A stretch of DNA of 64,000 nt, taken from contig NZ_JANAVP010000013.1 of the NCBI RefSeq assembly GCF_024213665.1, positions 1 through 64,000 on the forward strand. The letters run 5' to 3'. How positions within the stretch are numbered: the stretch's first letter is position 1; every line of letters begins with the position of its first letter. Made by a program: the position numbers and the translations under genes. The DNA comes from Streptomyces sp. A3M-1-3. Its GTDB lineage: Bacteria; Actinomycetota; Actinomycetes; Streptomycetales; Streptomycetaceae. This document shows positions 56,172 through 64,000 of this stretch, in pieces. The notes under the pieces were generated by a model. It worked only from the letters and a program-made list of their open reading frames with translations. It was not told where the DNA came from and did not search any database.

Positions 56172-58649
56172 TCAGTTCGTACGGGCGTCGTCGGAGGCCG
56201 GGGCCGGTCCCGCGGAGGGCAGGGTCTGTTCGGCCCAGATCGTCTTTCCGGTGGGTGTGTAGCGGGTGCCCCACTGCTGGGTCATCTGCGAGACGAGGAA
56301 AAGGCCCCGGCCGCCCTCGTCGTCAATGCCGGCGTGACGCAGATGAGGGGACGTGTGCCCGGCGTCCGAGACTTCGCAGATGAGGGTCCTGTCGCGGATG
56401 AGCCGTACCTGGATCTGCCCCGAGGCGTACCGGATCGCGTTGGTGACCAGCTCGCTCACCACCAGTTCGGTGGTGAACACGAGGTCGTCGAGTCCCCACT
56501 CCGTGACCTGTCCGGCGGCCGCGGCCCGGGCACGGCCGACCACCTCGGGGTCGGAGGGCAGCTCCCAGACGGCGACCTGGTGCCCGCCGAGCTTTCGGGT
56601 GCGTACGAGCAGCAGCGCGGCGTCGTCGTCCACCGCTTCCGGCAGCAGCGTCGCCACCGCCTCGTCGCACAGGTCGTCCAGCGGGCGTGTATGCCGGCTG
56701 AGGACCGCGCCGAGGCGGTCCAGCTCGTGGGTGATGTCCCGGTCGTGGGTCTGCACGAGGCCGTCGGTGAACAGGGCGATGAGGCTGCCCTCCGGCAGGT
56801 CCAGATCCGCGCTCTCGAAAGGCAGGCCCCCTGTGCCCAGGGGCGGGCCGGCCGGGAGATCCGGGGAGGAGACGGAGCCGCCCACGGGCTCGACGACCAG
56901 GGGCGGGGGGTGGCCGGCCCGCGCCATCCGGCACTGCCCGGTCACCGGGTCGTACACGGCGTACAGGCAGGTGGCCCCCAGCGCTTTGTCGTCGTCCGGC
57001 ATCTCGCCGCCGTCCGGGCCGACGGCCGCCTGTTCGTGGGCGGTCTGCCCGACCAGGTCGTCGAGCCGGGACAGCAGCTCCTCGGGAGCCAGGTCCAGCT
57101 GGGCGAGCACCCGCACGCTCGTTCGCAGCCGCCCCATGGTCGCGGCAGCGCTCAGGCCGTGACCGACCACGTCCCCCACCACGAGTCCCACCCGCGCGCC
57201 CGAAAGGGCGATCACGTCGAACCAGTCCCCGCCGACGCCGGCCTTGTTGTCGGCGGGCAGATAGCGGAACGCCGGCTCCACCGCGTTCTGCTGCGGCAGC
57301 GTCTGCGGAAGCAGACTTCGCTGCAGCGTGAGGGCCGCGGTGTGCTCCCGGGTGAAGCGCCGCGCGTTGTCGATGCAGACGGCCGCCCGCGCGGCCAGCT
57401 CGTCGGCCAGTTCCAGCTCTCCGGAGTCGAACGGGGTGGGGTTCCGGTCCCGCGTGAAGGTCACCAGTCCCAGCGTGGCGCCTTCGGACCGCAGGGGTAC
57501 GGCGAGCTGGGAGCGCAGCGGCGTCTTCTCCCCCGTACCGTCCGCACGGTCGTCGTTCGCCGCGCGCTCCAGCACCGGCCGGCCCGACGCCAGGCAGCGC
57601 GCCTGGGGGGAGTCCGGCGCGTAGTCGACCGGCGCCCGCTGTTCGGGCGTGCCGCCGCCCGGAGCCGTCGCTTCGCCCCCCGGCCCTCCCCACACCCGGA
57701 TCACGCGGCTCGTCGGTGCGGTCCCCGGCGGCGTGGGCTCCGCACCTTCCAGCACCGCCTGCCAGAGGTCCACCGTGACCGCGTCGGCGAACCCCGGAAC
57801 GGTCACCTCGGCGAGTTCCCGCGCGGTGCGGTCCATGCGCAGCGTCGTGCCCACGCGCTCGCCCGCCCGTACCAGAAGATCCAGTCGCTGCTGGGCGCGA
57901 TAGTTGTCGGTGATGTCGAACGTCTCTTCGCACACGCCGAGCAGCGTCCCCCTGGTGTCCTGCAGCCGGTAGTAGGAACACGACCAGACGTGGTCGTGGT
58001 CGACGTCGAAAGGCGGGCGGCCGCGGTAGTGGAGGTTGCGGACGGGCTCACCGGTGGTGAGCACCTGACGCATCACCGCCAAGAGGGTTCCCGGACGGCC
58101 CTGCGAGAGGACTTCGCCGTGCGTCACCATGTCGTCGGGGCCCAATCCGATGTAGTCGGTATTGCCCATCTCCTCGTACAGAGCGGCGTTCGTCCACACC
58201 ACACGCAGGTCCATGTCGTAAATGGCCAGACCGACGGGCGACTCGGTGGCGAGTCCGCGCAGCATCGACTGCTTCGCCTCCCACCGCTCCGTTTCCGCTT
58301 CATCGGCCACGGTCAGCAGCCGGGCGGCCCCGTCGCCGGCGTGGAAGAGCGGGAACATCGCCGCGCTCACGCGCAGGAGGCGTCCGTCCCGGTGCCGCAC
58401 GCGCAGCTCGCCGCGGCGGAACGGCGTCTCGCCGGTCACATCCAGGGTGAGCGGATCCCCCGGCTCGGGGTCCATGAAGGCGGTGACGGGGTGTCCGAGC
58501 ACCTCGCGCGGCGGATAGCCCAGCAGGTGCTGCGCCGTCGGGCTCCAGCCGATGACCGTGCCGTCGGCATCGAGGACAGCCGTGGCTGCTCGCGTGACAT
58601 CGAGGGGGCCGCGGAAGTCGGCGTCCTCGGCTGCGTGTACCGGGCGCAT
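56172..58649 (-). CDS. PAS-PAS-GAF-PP2C-HATPase phosphatase/anti-sigma type regulator
   Basis: The 825-residue soluble protein starts with two PAS domains (AVLDADGTVIGWSPTAQHLL; PVGLAIYDMDLRVVWTNAAL), then a GAF (LVRAGERVGTTLRMDRTARE). A complete SpoIIE-type PP2C follows (GGDWFDVIALSG, VVGDVVGHGLSAAA, RAGHPPPLVVEPVG, LFTDGLVQTHDRDI, DDDAALLLVRTRK), then an HATPase (VFTTELVVSELVTNAIRYAS; DDEGGRGLFLVSQMTQQWGT). Phosphatase and kinase/anti-sigma activities on the same partner set are expected. Its domain sequence is close to the intact parts of the 49.8-52.5 kb protein, so the two are paralogues. ATG 58649 is preferred to upstream starts because the homology begins near it. Confidence 0.9.
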   Translation of the reverse strand: MRPVHAAEDADFRGPLDVTRAATAVLDADGTVIGWSPTAQHLLGYPPREVLGHPVTAFMDPEPGDPLTLDVTGETPFRRGELRVRHRDGRLLRVSAAMFPLFHAGDGAARLLTVADEAETERWEAKQSMLRGLATESPVGLAIYDMDLRVVWTNAALYEEMGNTDYIGLGPDDMVTHGEVLSQGRPGTLLAVMRQVLTTGEPVRNLHYRGRPPFDVDHDHVWSCSYYRLQDTRGTLLGVCEETFDITDNYRAQQRLDLLVRAGERVGTTLRMDRTARELAEVTVPGFADAVTVDLWQAVLEGAEPTPPGTAPTSRVIRVWGGPGGEATAPGGGTPEQRAPVDYAPDSPQARCLASGRPVLERAANDDRADGTGEKTPLRSQLAVPLRSEGATLGLVTFTRDRNPTPFDSGELELADELAARAAVCIDNARRFTREHTAALTLQRSLLPQTLPQQNAVEPAFRYLPADNKAGVGGDWFDVIALSGARVGLVVGDVVGHGLSAAATMGRLRTSVRVLAQLDLAPEELLSRLDDLVGQTAHEQAAVGPDGGEMPDDDKALGATCLYAVYDPVTGQCRMARAGHPPPLVVEPVGGSVSSPDLPAGPPLGTGGLPFESADLDLPEGSLIALFTDGLVQTHDRDITHELDRLGAVLSRHTRPLDDLCDEAVATLLPEAVDDDAALLLVRTRKLGGHQVAVWELPSDPEVVGRARAAAAGQVTEWGLDDLVFTTELVVSELVTNAIRYASGQIQVRLIRDRTLICEVSDAGHTSPHLRHAGIDDEGGRGLFLVSQMTQQWGTRYTPTGKTIWAEQTLPSAGPAPASDDARTN

Positions 58650-58722
58650 GGCACCTGCCTTCTTCGTCCTCTCATGATCAGCCTCACGTCTGGGCCGCAC
58701 AACCGTGCCGACGACGCGGCGC

Positions 58723-58750
58723 GGCTCGGTTCGGCTCGGTTCGGCTCGGC
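58723..58750. repeat. 10-base tandem repeat
   Basis: GGCTCGGTTC is repeated 2.8 times upstream of the phosphatase start (73-100 bases before ATG 58649). The unit is short and perfect, so it may vary between strains. Confidence 0.8.
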
Positions 58751-58805
58751 ACAAAGTGAGGGGGCGGCTGGACATCCGCAGGTGCGAACGGTTTATGATT
58801 CACCT

Positions 58806-58894
58806 AAGTGCGGAAGTCGCGGTGGAAAGTTCCTGCGTCCGCACCGCCGACTGCCCCGGCTGGTCCCCCCGTCCAGCCGGGGCTTCTCTTTCTC
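58806..58894 (+). ncRNA. Candidate small RNA with own promoter and intrinsic terminator
   Basis: TATGAT (58794-58799) has TGGACA 19 bases upstream (58769-58774). Downstream, GTGCGGA / TCCGCAC (58808-58814 and 58838-58844) form a 7-bp stem, followed by a terminator with 11-bp arms GCCCCGGCTGG / CCAGCCGGGGC (58853-58883), a nine-base loop with six C, and a pyrimidine-rich TTCTCTTTCTC tail. No plus-strand gene is near, so the unit would make an RNA of about 90 bases. Alternatively the hairpin only terminates the convergent DUF6584 gene, but its T-rich side is on the wrong strand for that. Confidence 0.5.
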
Positions 58895-58898
58895 ACCG

Positions 58899-59429
58899 TC
58901 ACGCGAGCAGGCCGATGACGTACCGGACGACGGCCACCAGCCCGACGCCCAGGAGCAAGGCCACGAGCGCGCAGCGGGAGAAGAAGAGGAACCCCACCCA
59001 GGCGCTCCCCTCGGACTCGGCCTCCTCCTTCGTACGGCGGCGCGGGCGCTCGTACGCGAGCCGCCGGCCGGTCTCCCGCTCGGCCAGCTTCCGCAGCTCA
59101 CGCAGCCGCCCCGTGGCGACCGGCGTGGCCGCGTCCGACTCGGGGCCGACCCAGCGCAGTGCTCTCATCCGGCCCTCGGCATCGGCGAAGGTGCGCTCGA
59201 AGGCGGCGGTCTCGGCCGGCTCGCGGTGATCGCAGAGGTAGTTCCATCGCCCGGCCTGGTCCGCCTCGCCGAGCAGCCGGTAGACGGCGGCGAGCAGCTC
59301 CCGTACCTCCAGGTCCTGCGGGAAGGAACCCGCGAGGCCCAGGAGCCGCCGGCGGGCACGCAGCGCGCTCGCCAGGTCTCCGGCAGCGGCTTCGGTGGCA
59401 GCGGTACGCAGGGTCGACTCTCTCGGCAT
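58899..59429 (-). CDS. DUF6584-type protein with C-terminal membrane helix
   Basis: The 176-residue protein has a helical, TPR-like N-terminal part (AAAGDLASALRARRRLLGLA; ELLAAVYRLLGEADQAGRWN; YLCDHREPAETAAFERTF). A basic segment (RPRRRTKEEAESEGSAW) and one C-terminal transmembrane helix (ALVALLLGVGLVAVVRYVIG) follow. The family has no assigned function; tail anchoring to the membrane is visible. GAAGG precedes the ATG. Confidence 0.75.
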   Translation of the reverse strand: MPRESTLRTAATEAAAGDLASALRARRRLLGLAGSFPQDLEVRELLAAVYRLLGEADQAGRWNYLCDHREPAETAAFERTFADAEGRMRALRWVGPESDAATPVATGRLRELRKLAERETGRRLAYERPRRRTKEEAESEGSAWVGFLFFSRCALVALLLGVGLVAVVRYVIGLLA

Positions 59430-59707
59430 GGCCTTCGTGGTGCCGGGAAGGGGCGACCGCGCGCTCCTGATTGGTTCGGGGAGCCGGGCGCCGGGTCAGT
59501 ACAGAGCCCGGTGACGAGAGCGAAGAACGCCTGCTCGTTGCCGGCCAACTCGGCTTCGGTGAGCGCCTGGTCCGCCTCGGCCATCGGAACGGTGAGTATC
59601 TGTACGGATGCCGGGCTCGCCGCCGGACCGGCGAGAACCGCGCGGGCGGTCCGCAGGAGCCGCAGATATGCCTGAGCCGCGGCGATTTCATGAGTGGTGG
59701 CGATCAT
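59165..59707 (-). CDS. Small conserved hypothetical, probably frameshifted near its end
   Basis: An AGGAG site lies 6 bases before ATG 59707. The first 70 residues look like a real helical protein (TTHEIAAAQAYLRLLRTARA; VPMAEADQALTEAELAGNEQ; AFFALVTGL). After ALVTGL the frame runs on for 110 residues into low-quality Pro/Arg-rich sequence that overlaps the DUF6584 gene. If two bases were removed at about 59505 the protein would end VTGLY followed by a stop, giving about 72 residues. The long frame is therefore probably an artefact of a small insertion or a sequence error. Confidence 0.45.
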   Translation of the reverse strand: MIATTHEIAAAQAYLRLLRTARAVLAGPAASPASVQILTVPMAEADQALTEAELAGNEQAFFALVTGLCTDPAPGSPNQSGARGRPFPAPRRPCRESRPCVPLPPKPLPETWRARCVPAGGSWASRVPSRRTWRYGSCSPPSTGCSARRTRPGDGTTSAITASRPRPPPSSAPSPMPRAG

Positions 59708-59808
59708 TTCGGCTCCTGTCGGGAAGAGTCTGGACCTCCAGCTTCCCTGCCGGGTCTGACAACGGCCCCCGCCACACACACGAGTTGACCGCCGAACGTG
59801 CGGCCCGC

Positions 59809-60150
59809 TCAGTTTCCGCGCTGCCGGCGGCCGGTGCGTGCCCGTATGACCGCTTCCCGGTGGCGGCGCATCGGTACGTCGCGGTAGTCCACCCCGTCGA
59901 CCGGCCTGACATGCGTGGAGGGCACGTCGAACTCGACATCGCTCGGTTCGGACACCTGCCTGCTGCCCAATTGCACGGCCGCCCACAGCGTCACCGAGAC
60001 CCGGTACATCCAGGCGCCGGTATTCGCCTGCCAGCGCCGGTGCAGCCTGCCGAACAGCTCCTGGTCGTCATAGAGCACGATCTTGATCGGGGGAGTGGGT
60101 GGCGCGGCCGGTATCTCCCCGTCCGCGAGCGCCGGCCGTTCGTCTTCCAT
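59809..60150 (-). CDS. Conserved hypothetical protein
   Basis: The 113-residue soluble protein has no known motif. It includes KIVLYDDQELFGRLHRRWQA and NTGAWMYRVSVTLWAAVQLG, then a segment with EFDVPSTHVRPVDGVDYRDV and a basic C-terminus (MRRHREAVIRARTGRRQRG). ATG 60148-60150 begins the conserved-looking part. Function is unknown. Confidence 0.6.
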   Translation of the reverse strand: MEDERPALADGEIPAAPPTPPIKIVLYDDQELFGRLHRRWQANTGAWMYRVSVTLWAAVQLGSRQVSEPSDVEFDVPSTHVRPVDGVDYRDVPMRRHREAVIRARTGRRQRGN

Positions 60151-60326
60151 GACATCGGATCGTACCTCTGTTCGAATTGGTGCCGCACGGCCGCGCCGCC
60201 CCCGTTCACCCGAATGCCCACCGACGGGACGCGAGGCGGTGCGGACGCCGGTGCCGCGTCGTTGACCCGGGCGAGCGACCGCCCACCGGGGGCGGATCGC
60301 CGCCCGTCCCGGACCGGAGCCGCCCG

Positions 60327-60521
60327 ATGGCCACCACCTTCCGTACCGCACTCGCCGCAAGCACCCTGGCCACGGTGTCGCTGCTGAGCCTCCCCGCCCA
60401 CGCGCACGGCGAGCCGCAGGCCGACTCCGGACACACCAAGGTCGGGGTGATGCAGGAGGACCGGATCGACATCGCGGAGACCCTCGTCCAGACCGGGAAG
60501 CTCCTCGAAGCGGCGCAGTGA
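60327..60521 (+). CDS. Small secreted peptide
   Basis: The 64-residue protein has a clear Sec signal peptide (FRTALAASTLATVSLLSLPA, cleavage near HAHG) and a short acidic mature part (EPQADSGHTKVGVMQEDRID, IAETLVQTGKLLEAAQ). GGAG lies 7 bases upstream of the ATG. The mature peptide of about 37 residues has no cysteine. Function is unknown; signalling or wall association is conceivable. Confidence 0.65.
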   Translation: MATTFRTALAASTLATVSLLSLPAHAHGEPQADSGHTKVGVMQEDRIDIAETLVQTGKLLEAAQ

Positions 60522-60595
60522 GCCGCAAAAGGCCGTAGCAGGTAGCCGGGAAAACCGGTTGGTGCCTTAAGTCCCTCCGATGCTCCAATGTGCGG

Positions 60596-61402
60596 ATGGA
60601 TCACGACGAGGTACTCGCCCTGTTCGTCCGGCAGATGCGGCGGGGTGCTCCGGCCGACGCCCCCGGGGCGCGGGTCGAGCGGGCCGACGACCTCGTCCGG
60701 CAGGTCGGCGCCGCCGGCGACGACTGGAATGGCGTCGTCTGGTCGGACCTGGACCGGGCCACGGCGGACGAGGCGATCGCGGCGCAGGTGCGGTACTTCA
60801 CCTCACGTGGCCGCGCGTTCGAGTGGAAGCTCTACGCCCACGACCGGCCCGACGACCTGGCCGCCCGGCTGCGGGCGGCCGGGTTCACGCCCGAGGACGA
60901 GGAGACGCTGATGGTCGCCGAGATCAGCGGCCTGCCGACCGGTGTCGAACTGCCCGAGGGCGTCCGCCTCCATCCGGTGACCGAACCGGGCGACGTGGAT
61001 CTCGTGGCGGACGTGCACGAGCAAGCCTTCGGTACGAGCAGCGCCGGCCTGCGGAACAGGCTGCACGCGCAGCTGGCCCGCAGCCCGGAGACGGTCAGCA
61101 TGACCGTCGCGATGGCGGACGGCCTGCCGGTGTGCGCGGCGCGCATGGAACTCCACCCCGGCACCGACTTCGCCGGCCTGTGGGGCGGCGGCACCGTCGC
61201 CGCCTGGCGAGGCCGAGGCATCTACCGGGCCCTGGTCGCCCACCGGGCCCGTATCGCCGCCGACCGCGGCTACCGCTACCTCCAGGTCGACGCCTCCAGT
61301 CAGAGCCGCCCGATCCTGCAGCGGCTCGGATTCGTACCGCTGAGCACTACCACCCCGTACGTGTACCGGCCTGCCACGGATCAGCGCGCCACGGATCAGT
61401 AA
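60596..61402 (+). CDS. GNAT family N-acetyltransferase
   Basis: This protein is about 268 residues long. A distinct N-terminal region (residues 1-115) precedes the GNAT fold with VRLHPVTEPGDVDLVADVHE, the strand-4 segment TDFAGLWGGGTVAAWRGRGI (acetyl-CoA pyrophosphate loop, R/Q-x-x-G-x-G/A type: WRGRGI), then RYLQVDASSQSRPILQRLGF and VPLSTTTPYVY. It acetylates an unknown amine. The start may be ATG 60596 or GTG 60590. A 15-base direct repeat near the stop encodes ATDQRATDQ. Confidence 0.85.
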   Translation: MDHDEVLALFVRQMRRGAPADAPGARVERADDLVRQVGAAGDDWNGVVWSDLDRATADEAIAAQVRYFTSRGRAFEWKLYAHDRPDDLAARLRAAGFTPEDEETLMVAEISGLPTGVELPEGVRLHPVTEPGDVDLVADVHEQAFGTSSAGLRNRLHAQLARSPETVSMTVAMADGLPVCAARMELHPGTDFAGLWGGGTVAAWRGRGIYRALVAHRARIAADRGYRYLQVDASSQSRPILQRLGFVPLSTTTPYVYRPATDQRATDQ

Positions 61403-61412
61403 TACTCTCTGT

Positions 61413-61913
61413 ATGACTTCGTCGATTACGAGCGGGGGCGGCGGGCCGCGCGGCGAGGCGCCGGTCATCAGGCGGGCGACCGCACGGGACGCGAAGCGGC
61501 TCACCCGGCTCGTACGGACCTCCCGCGCGTACGAAGGCCCGTACGCGCCGATGGTCGCCGGATACCGGGTCGGCCCCGACTACATCGAGACCCACGAGGT
61601 CTTCGTGGCGATTGGCGCCGATGACCGGCTGCTCGGCTTCTACGCACTCGTCCTCTCCCCGCCCGAGCTCGACCTGATGTTCGTCGCCGACGCCGCCCAG
61701 GGGCTCGGCATCGGCCGCCGCCTCGTCGAGCACATGACGGGCGAGGCGCGCCGCGCCGGACTCACGGGTGTCCGGGTCGTCTCGCATCCCCCGGCGGAGG
61801 GCTTCTACCGCAGCGTGGGCGCCGTACGGGTCGGCACCGAAGCCGCGAATCCGCCCGCGGTGATGTGGGACCGGCCGGAGCTCGTCATCCCGGTCGACGG
61901 CCACCGGCCCTGA
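61413..61913 (+). CDS. GNAT family N-acetyltransferase
   Basis: The 166-residue GNAT protein has VIRRATARDAKRLTRLVRTS, the substrate strand LLGFYALVLSPPELDLMFVA, the acetyl-CoA loop AAQGLGIGRRLVEHMTGEAR and the C-terminal VVSHPPAEGFYRSVGAVRVG. The substrate is unknown. It starts 10 bases after the preceding GNAT gene; TACTCT lies just upstream of the ATG, so it may have its own leaderless start as well. Confidence 0.87.
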   Translation: MTSSITSGGGGPRGEAPVIRRATARDAKRLTRLVRTSRAYEGPYAPMVAGYRVGPDYIETHEVFVAIGADDRLLGFYALVLSPPELDLMFVADAAQGLGIGRRLVEHMTGEARRAGLTGVRVVSHPPAEGFYRSVGAVRVGTEAANPPAVMWDRPELVIPVDGHRP

Positions 61914-62036
61914 ACGGGCCGTCGGCCCTGAACCGTCACGCGTACGGGTGTTGAGGGCACGGGCCGCGATATCCCGGACCGTGACCGGGTACCCGGTCAG
62001 AGGACGTCGGGTGAGCCGGCCGAGCGGGGAGCGCCC

Positions 62037-62411
62037 ATGAGTACCGAACTCCAGGTCGTCGTCGCGATCGTGGTGGTCCTGGCCGTCCTCACCCTTGGGC
62101 TGGTCATCGCCCTGGTTGTACGGATGGTGCGGGTACGCCGTGAGCTGCGCAGGGCGGGAGTTCCCGCCGGGAGCCGCTGGGCGTTCTGGGGCGCGCTGGC
62201 CTATGTGGTGCTCCCGGTCGACCTGCTGCCCGATCCCGTACTGCTCGACGACATCGGCGTACTGCTGATCGCCCTCAGGTCGCTGCACGCGACGGCGGAC
62301 CGCGAGGGCGCGCCGCTGTCCCCGGCACCGTCCCCGGCGGCTTCGCCGGGCATGGAACTGCGTGCACGGGGCAGCCGGGTGGGGAGCGACCGGCCCCGCC
62401 CGCCGAAGTGA
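62037..62411 (+). CDS. YkvA/DUF1232 family membrane protein
   Basis: The 124-residue protein has an N-terminal transmembrane helix (VVVAIVVVLAVLTLGLVIAL), a basic loop (VRMVRVRRELRRAG) and the DUF1232 core ALAYVVLPVDLLPDPVLLDD, then IGVLLIALRSL. A Pro/Ser-rich tail follows. The family is small, membrane-embedded and of unknown function. GGGAG precedes the ATG, and the stop overlaps the next GTG start (GTGA). Confidence 0.82.
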   Translation: MSTELQVVVAIVVVLAVLTLGLVIALVVRMVRVRRELRRAGVPAGSRWAFWGALAYVVLPVDLLPDPVLLDDIGVLLIALRSLHATADREGAPLSPAPSPAASPGMELRARGSRVGSDRPRPPK

Positions 62412-62668
62412 GGACTCCCACCGTGCTGTCGGCCCACCCCGTCATCCTGAAGAACCTCGTCGCGCGCTACCAGTCGCTCGCCGCGCTGCACACGGACACC
62501 GGAAGCCCGGCGAGGCGACGCGAGTTCGAGGACGTCGCCCACCTGCTCTGCGTGGCCACCGGTACGAGCGATGTCGGCGCCGCTCTGGGCGCCGCCCGCC
62601 ACCGGCTCCCCGGCGCCCGTACGGCCGACGACTCGCTGGTCGGCGGCGCACCGGAGCGGGTCGTCTGA
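62408..62668 (+). CDS. DUF5133 domain protein
   Basis: The 86-residue protein matches DUF5133: SAHPVILKNLVARYQSLAAL, then ARRREFEDVAHLLCVATGTS and VGAALGAARHRL. It is a small helical protein found almost only in Streptomyces, of unknown function. The GTG start overlaps the DUF1232 stop, so the two are co-translated. Confidence 0.82.
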   Translation: MRTPTVLSAHPVILKNLVARYQSLAALHTDTGSPARRREFEDVAHLLCVATGTSDVGAALGAARHRLPGARTADDSLVGGAPERVV

Positions 62669-62692
62669 GCGGCCGGGCGGGTCAGCGCGAAA

Positions 62693-62722
62693 CCGGCGGG
62701 TCCGCAGCTGCGGACCCGCCGG
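62693..62722. terminator. Perfect 30-base palindrome between convergent genes
   Basis: CCGGCGGGTCCGCAG is followed directly by its complement with no spacer. It lies 24 bases after the DUF5133 stop and 19 bases beyond the protease stop, so it can terminate both. Confidence 0.8.
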
Positions 62723-62741
62723 CCTGTTCAGCACATCAGTC

Positions 62742-63632
62742 TCAGAAGACGCTCACCCCGTAGGCGCTCAGCGCCTCGGTGACGGGCTGGAAGAACGTGG
62801 TGCCGCCGGAGGAGCAGTTGCCGCTGCCGCCGGAGGTGAGTCCGAGCGCCTTGCTGCCGGCGAACAGGGGGCCGCCGCTGTCTCCGGGCTCGGCGCAGAC
62901 GTTCGTCTGGATCATCCCGTAGACGATGTCCCCGCCACCGTAGTTGACGGTCGCGTTGAGAGCGGTGACGGTGCCGCTGTGTACGCCGGTGGTGCTGCCG
63001 CTGCGCTTGACCGCCTGGCCGACTGTGGCGTTGCCGGAGCTCGTGATGTCTTGGTAGCTGCCGTTGAAGAGCCAGACCCGGCCGTCTGCGGCGGACGCGC
63101 TGGAGTGCTGGATGATGCCGTAGTCGTTCGTCGGGAAGCTGGAACCGGCGGTGGACCCCAGCAGCGTGGTCTGGGAGGAGTTGGTGTACCAGGTGCTGCC
63201 GATGTTGGTGCAGTGGCCGGCGGTGAGGGCGTAGTACGTGCTGCCGCTGCGGACGTTGAAGCCGAGCGAGCAGCGGCTGCCGCCCGTGTAGATGGCCGAG
63301 CCGCCCGCGATCAGCTTGCTGAACGTGCCGGGCGTGCGCTTGATTTCGAGGGCGCCGGGCCGGTCGCCCGCTGCCTTCCTGATCTCGGCCAGCTCGGCTG
63401 CCGAGACGGTGCTGTCCGCCGTGACGACCAGCTTGCCCGACGCCTTGTCCGCGTACCAGGCGGTGCCGGGCACATCTGCCGCGAGTACGGCGTCGCTCGC
63501 CTGGGCGAGCTGTGCGGTGGTGGCCCGGGCGGTGTCGGCGGGCTTGGCCGTGGCGGTCGGGGCGGCGAGTGCGGAGACGGCCAGCAGACTGGTCGCGACG
63601 GCGATCAGCGGGGAGAAGCGCTTGATGTTCAC
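62742..63632 (-). CDS. sprA: Streptogrisin A-like secreted serine protease, preproenzyme
   Basis: The 296-residue preproprotein has a Sec signal ([20 protein letters not shown] ... TATA) and an alpha-lytic-type propeptide (about residues 35-110; [20 protein letters not shown]). A 185-residue mature chymotrypsin fold begins near [20 protein letters not shown]. The triad is visible in ALTAGHCTN (His), PTNDYGII (Asp) and PGDSGGPLF (Ser). The sequence follows streptogrisin A closely ([33 protein letters not shown]). The propeptide folds and inhibits the enzyme before autocleavage. GGAGGATG precedes GTG 63632. Confidence 0.92.
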   Translation of the reverse strand: MNIKRFSPLIAVATSLLAVSALAAPTATAKPADTARATTAQLAQASDAVLAADVPGTAWYADKASGKLVVTADSTVSAAELAEIRKAAGDRPGALEIKRTPGTFSKLIAGGSAIYTGGSRCSLGFNVRSGSTYYALTAGHCTNIGSTWYTNSSQTTLLGSTAGSSFPTNDYGIIQHSSASAADGRVWLFNGSYQDITSSGNATVGQAVKRSGSTTGVHSGTVTALNATVNYGGGDIVYGMIQTNVCAEPGDSGGPLFAGSKALGLTSGGSGNCSSGGTTFFQPVTEALSAYGVSVF

Positions 63633-64000
63633 TACATCCTCCGATGGGGGGATCCGGGGCCCGCTGGGTGGGCGGGCCCGAATGCGGTGCGGCTGCCGGG
63701 TTGCGACGGATGGCACTGCCGTCATGGCCCTGACAAGCCGCGCCGATAGGAATACTCAACTCCGCTACGGTTCACGGCTAGATCGACTTCCGGACGCTAC
63801 ACGCGTCACTCGTGGGGCGTACCCATGCGTGGCGGGGGTCGGCGGGCGGCACCCGGACACCTCGCGCGAATCGAGAGCGCGGCGAGGGGTGACGCCCGTT
63901 TGCTGAAGCACGGTCGGTTGCCTCAAGTGGCAGAGGTGCCGGGAGTGTTGAGGGAGGCGACCGACTCCCCTAACTGGAACGCCATTTGCTGTTTCCGCTG
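63633..64000. other. Upstream region of the protease gene
   Basis: These 368 bases hold no recognised gene. A hairpin with 12-bp arms and one mismatch (GTCGGTTGCCTC at 63913, GAGGCGACCGAC at 63954) lies near the right edge. The protease promoter must be here but no convincing consensus boxes were found. Confidence 0.5.

Noticed and set aside
58806..58894. 6C RNA family member
   Set aside because: Only one of the two stem-loops has a run of six C, and the family needs both. It is kept as an unassigned small RNA candidate.
55983..59675. 1230-codon plus-strand open frame
   Set aside because: It is the shadow of the PAS-PAS-GAF-PP2C and DUF6584 genes; sequence composition is that of antisense GC-rich DNA.

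Overview
The window is very GC-rich, with third-position GC bias, GTG starts, GGAGG-type ribosome binding sites, ATGA/GTGA stop-start overlaps and families seen mainly in Streptomyces (WhiE spore pigment, NsdA, DUF397, DUF5133, DUF6296, SpoIIE-type PP2C phosphatases, streptogrisin). It is almost certainly a Streptomyces chromosome. No rRNA, tRNA or CRISPR array was seen.

Layout. (1) 1-3.0 kb: the remnant of an integrated element. A frameshifted penicillin acylase is cut at a junction next to a large serine integrase that carries an in-frame amber codon, followed by a truncated XRE-type regulator. (2) 3.1-6.2 kb: an acyl-CoA ligase and a phenylacetate-CoA ligase meet tail to tail. A perfect palindromic operator lies upstream of the latter, and an alpha/beta-hydrolase tail follows. 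(3) 6.2-15.6 kb: a complete whiE-type spore-pigment type II polyketide cluster (divergent hydroxylase, ORF I, cupin, KS-alpha, KS-beta, ACP, two cyclases). It ends at a strong bidirectional hairpin and faces an O-methyltransferase plus a secreted beta-helix protein. (4) 15.7-21.7 kb: an acyl-CoA degradation set resembling actinobacterial steroid side-chain genes: FadD, crotonase, a tandem DUF35 protein and two thiolase-fold proteins without the nucleophilic cysteine. A decayed KstD-like flavoprotein lies about 2.5 kb downstream. (5) 21.8-29.2 kb: small regulators (DUF397, PadR with a membrane partner), an aminoglycoside-phosphotransferase-fold protein, an NsdA-like developmental regulator and a PAS-PP2C phosphatase. 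(6) 29.9-35.1 kb: methylmalonyl-CoA mutase mutA-mutB with its chaperone meaB. (7) 35.2-45.4 kb: a DMT transporter, a Ni-binding-type small protein divergent from an ArsR-AHSA1 fusion, a two-subunit molybdenum hydroxylase, a tail-to-tail join of GH64 and P450 fragments, a methyltransferase, and a TetR regulator coupled to a frameshifted SRPBCC gene. (8) 45.4-58.7 kb: three large multidomain PP2C phosphatases, an ECF sigma factor fused to a secreted CAP domain, and an XRE / ImmA-IrrE / DUF6545-type membrane protein / PAP2 gene set. (9) 58.8-64 kb: a possible small RNA, small hypotheticals, two GNAT acetyltransferases and a streptogrisin A-like protease.

Themes. One is development: spore pigment, an NsdA-like protein, and four PP2C proteins of the kind that act on anti-sigma/anti-anti-sigma circuits. 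The second is acyl-CoA chemistry feeding propionyl/methylmalonyl-CoA. The third is gene decay: at least nine truncated, frameshifted or nonsense-containing genes, several at clean breakpoints. The best leads for new biology are the XRE-ImmA-membrane-PAP2 operon, the sigma factor-CAP fusion, the tandem-DUF35/Cys-less thiolase set, and the unexplained promoter-hairpin unit at 58.8 kb.
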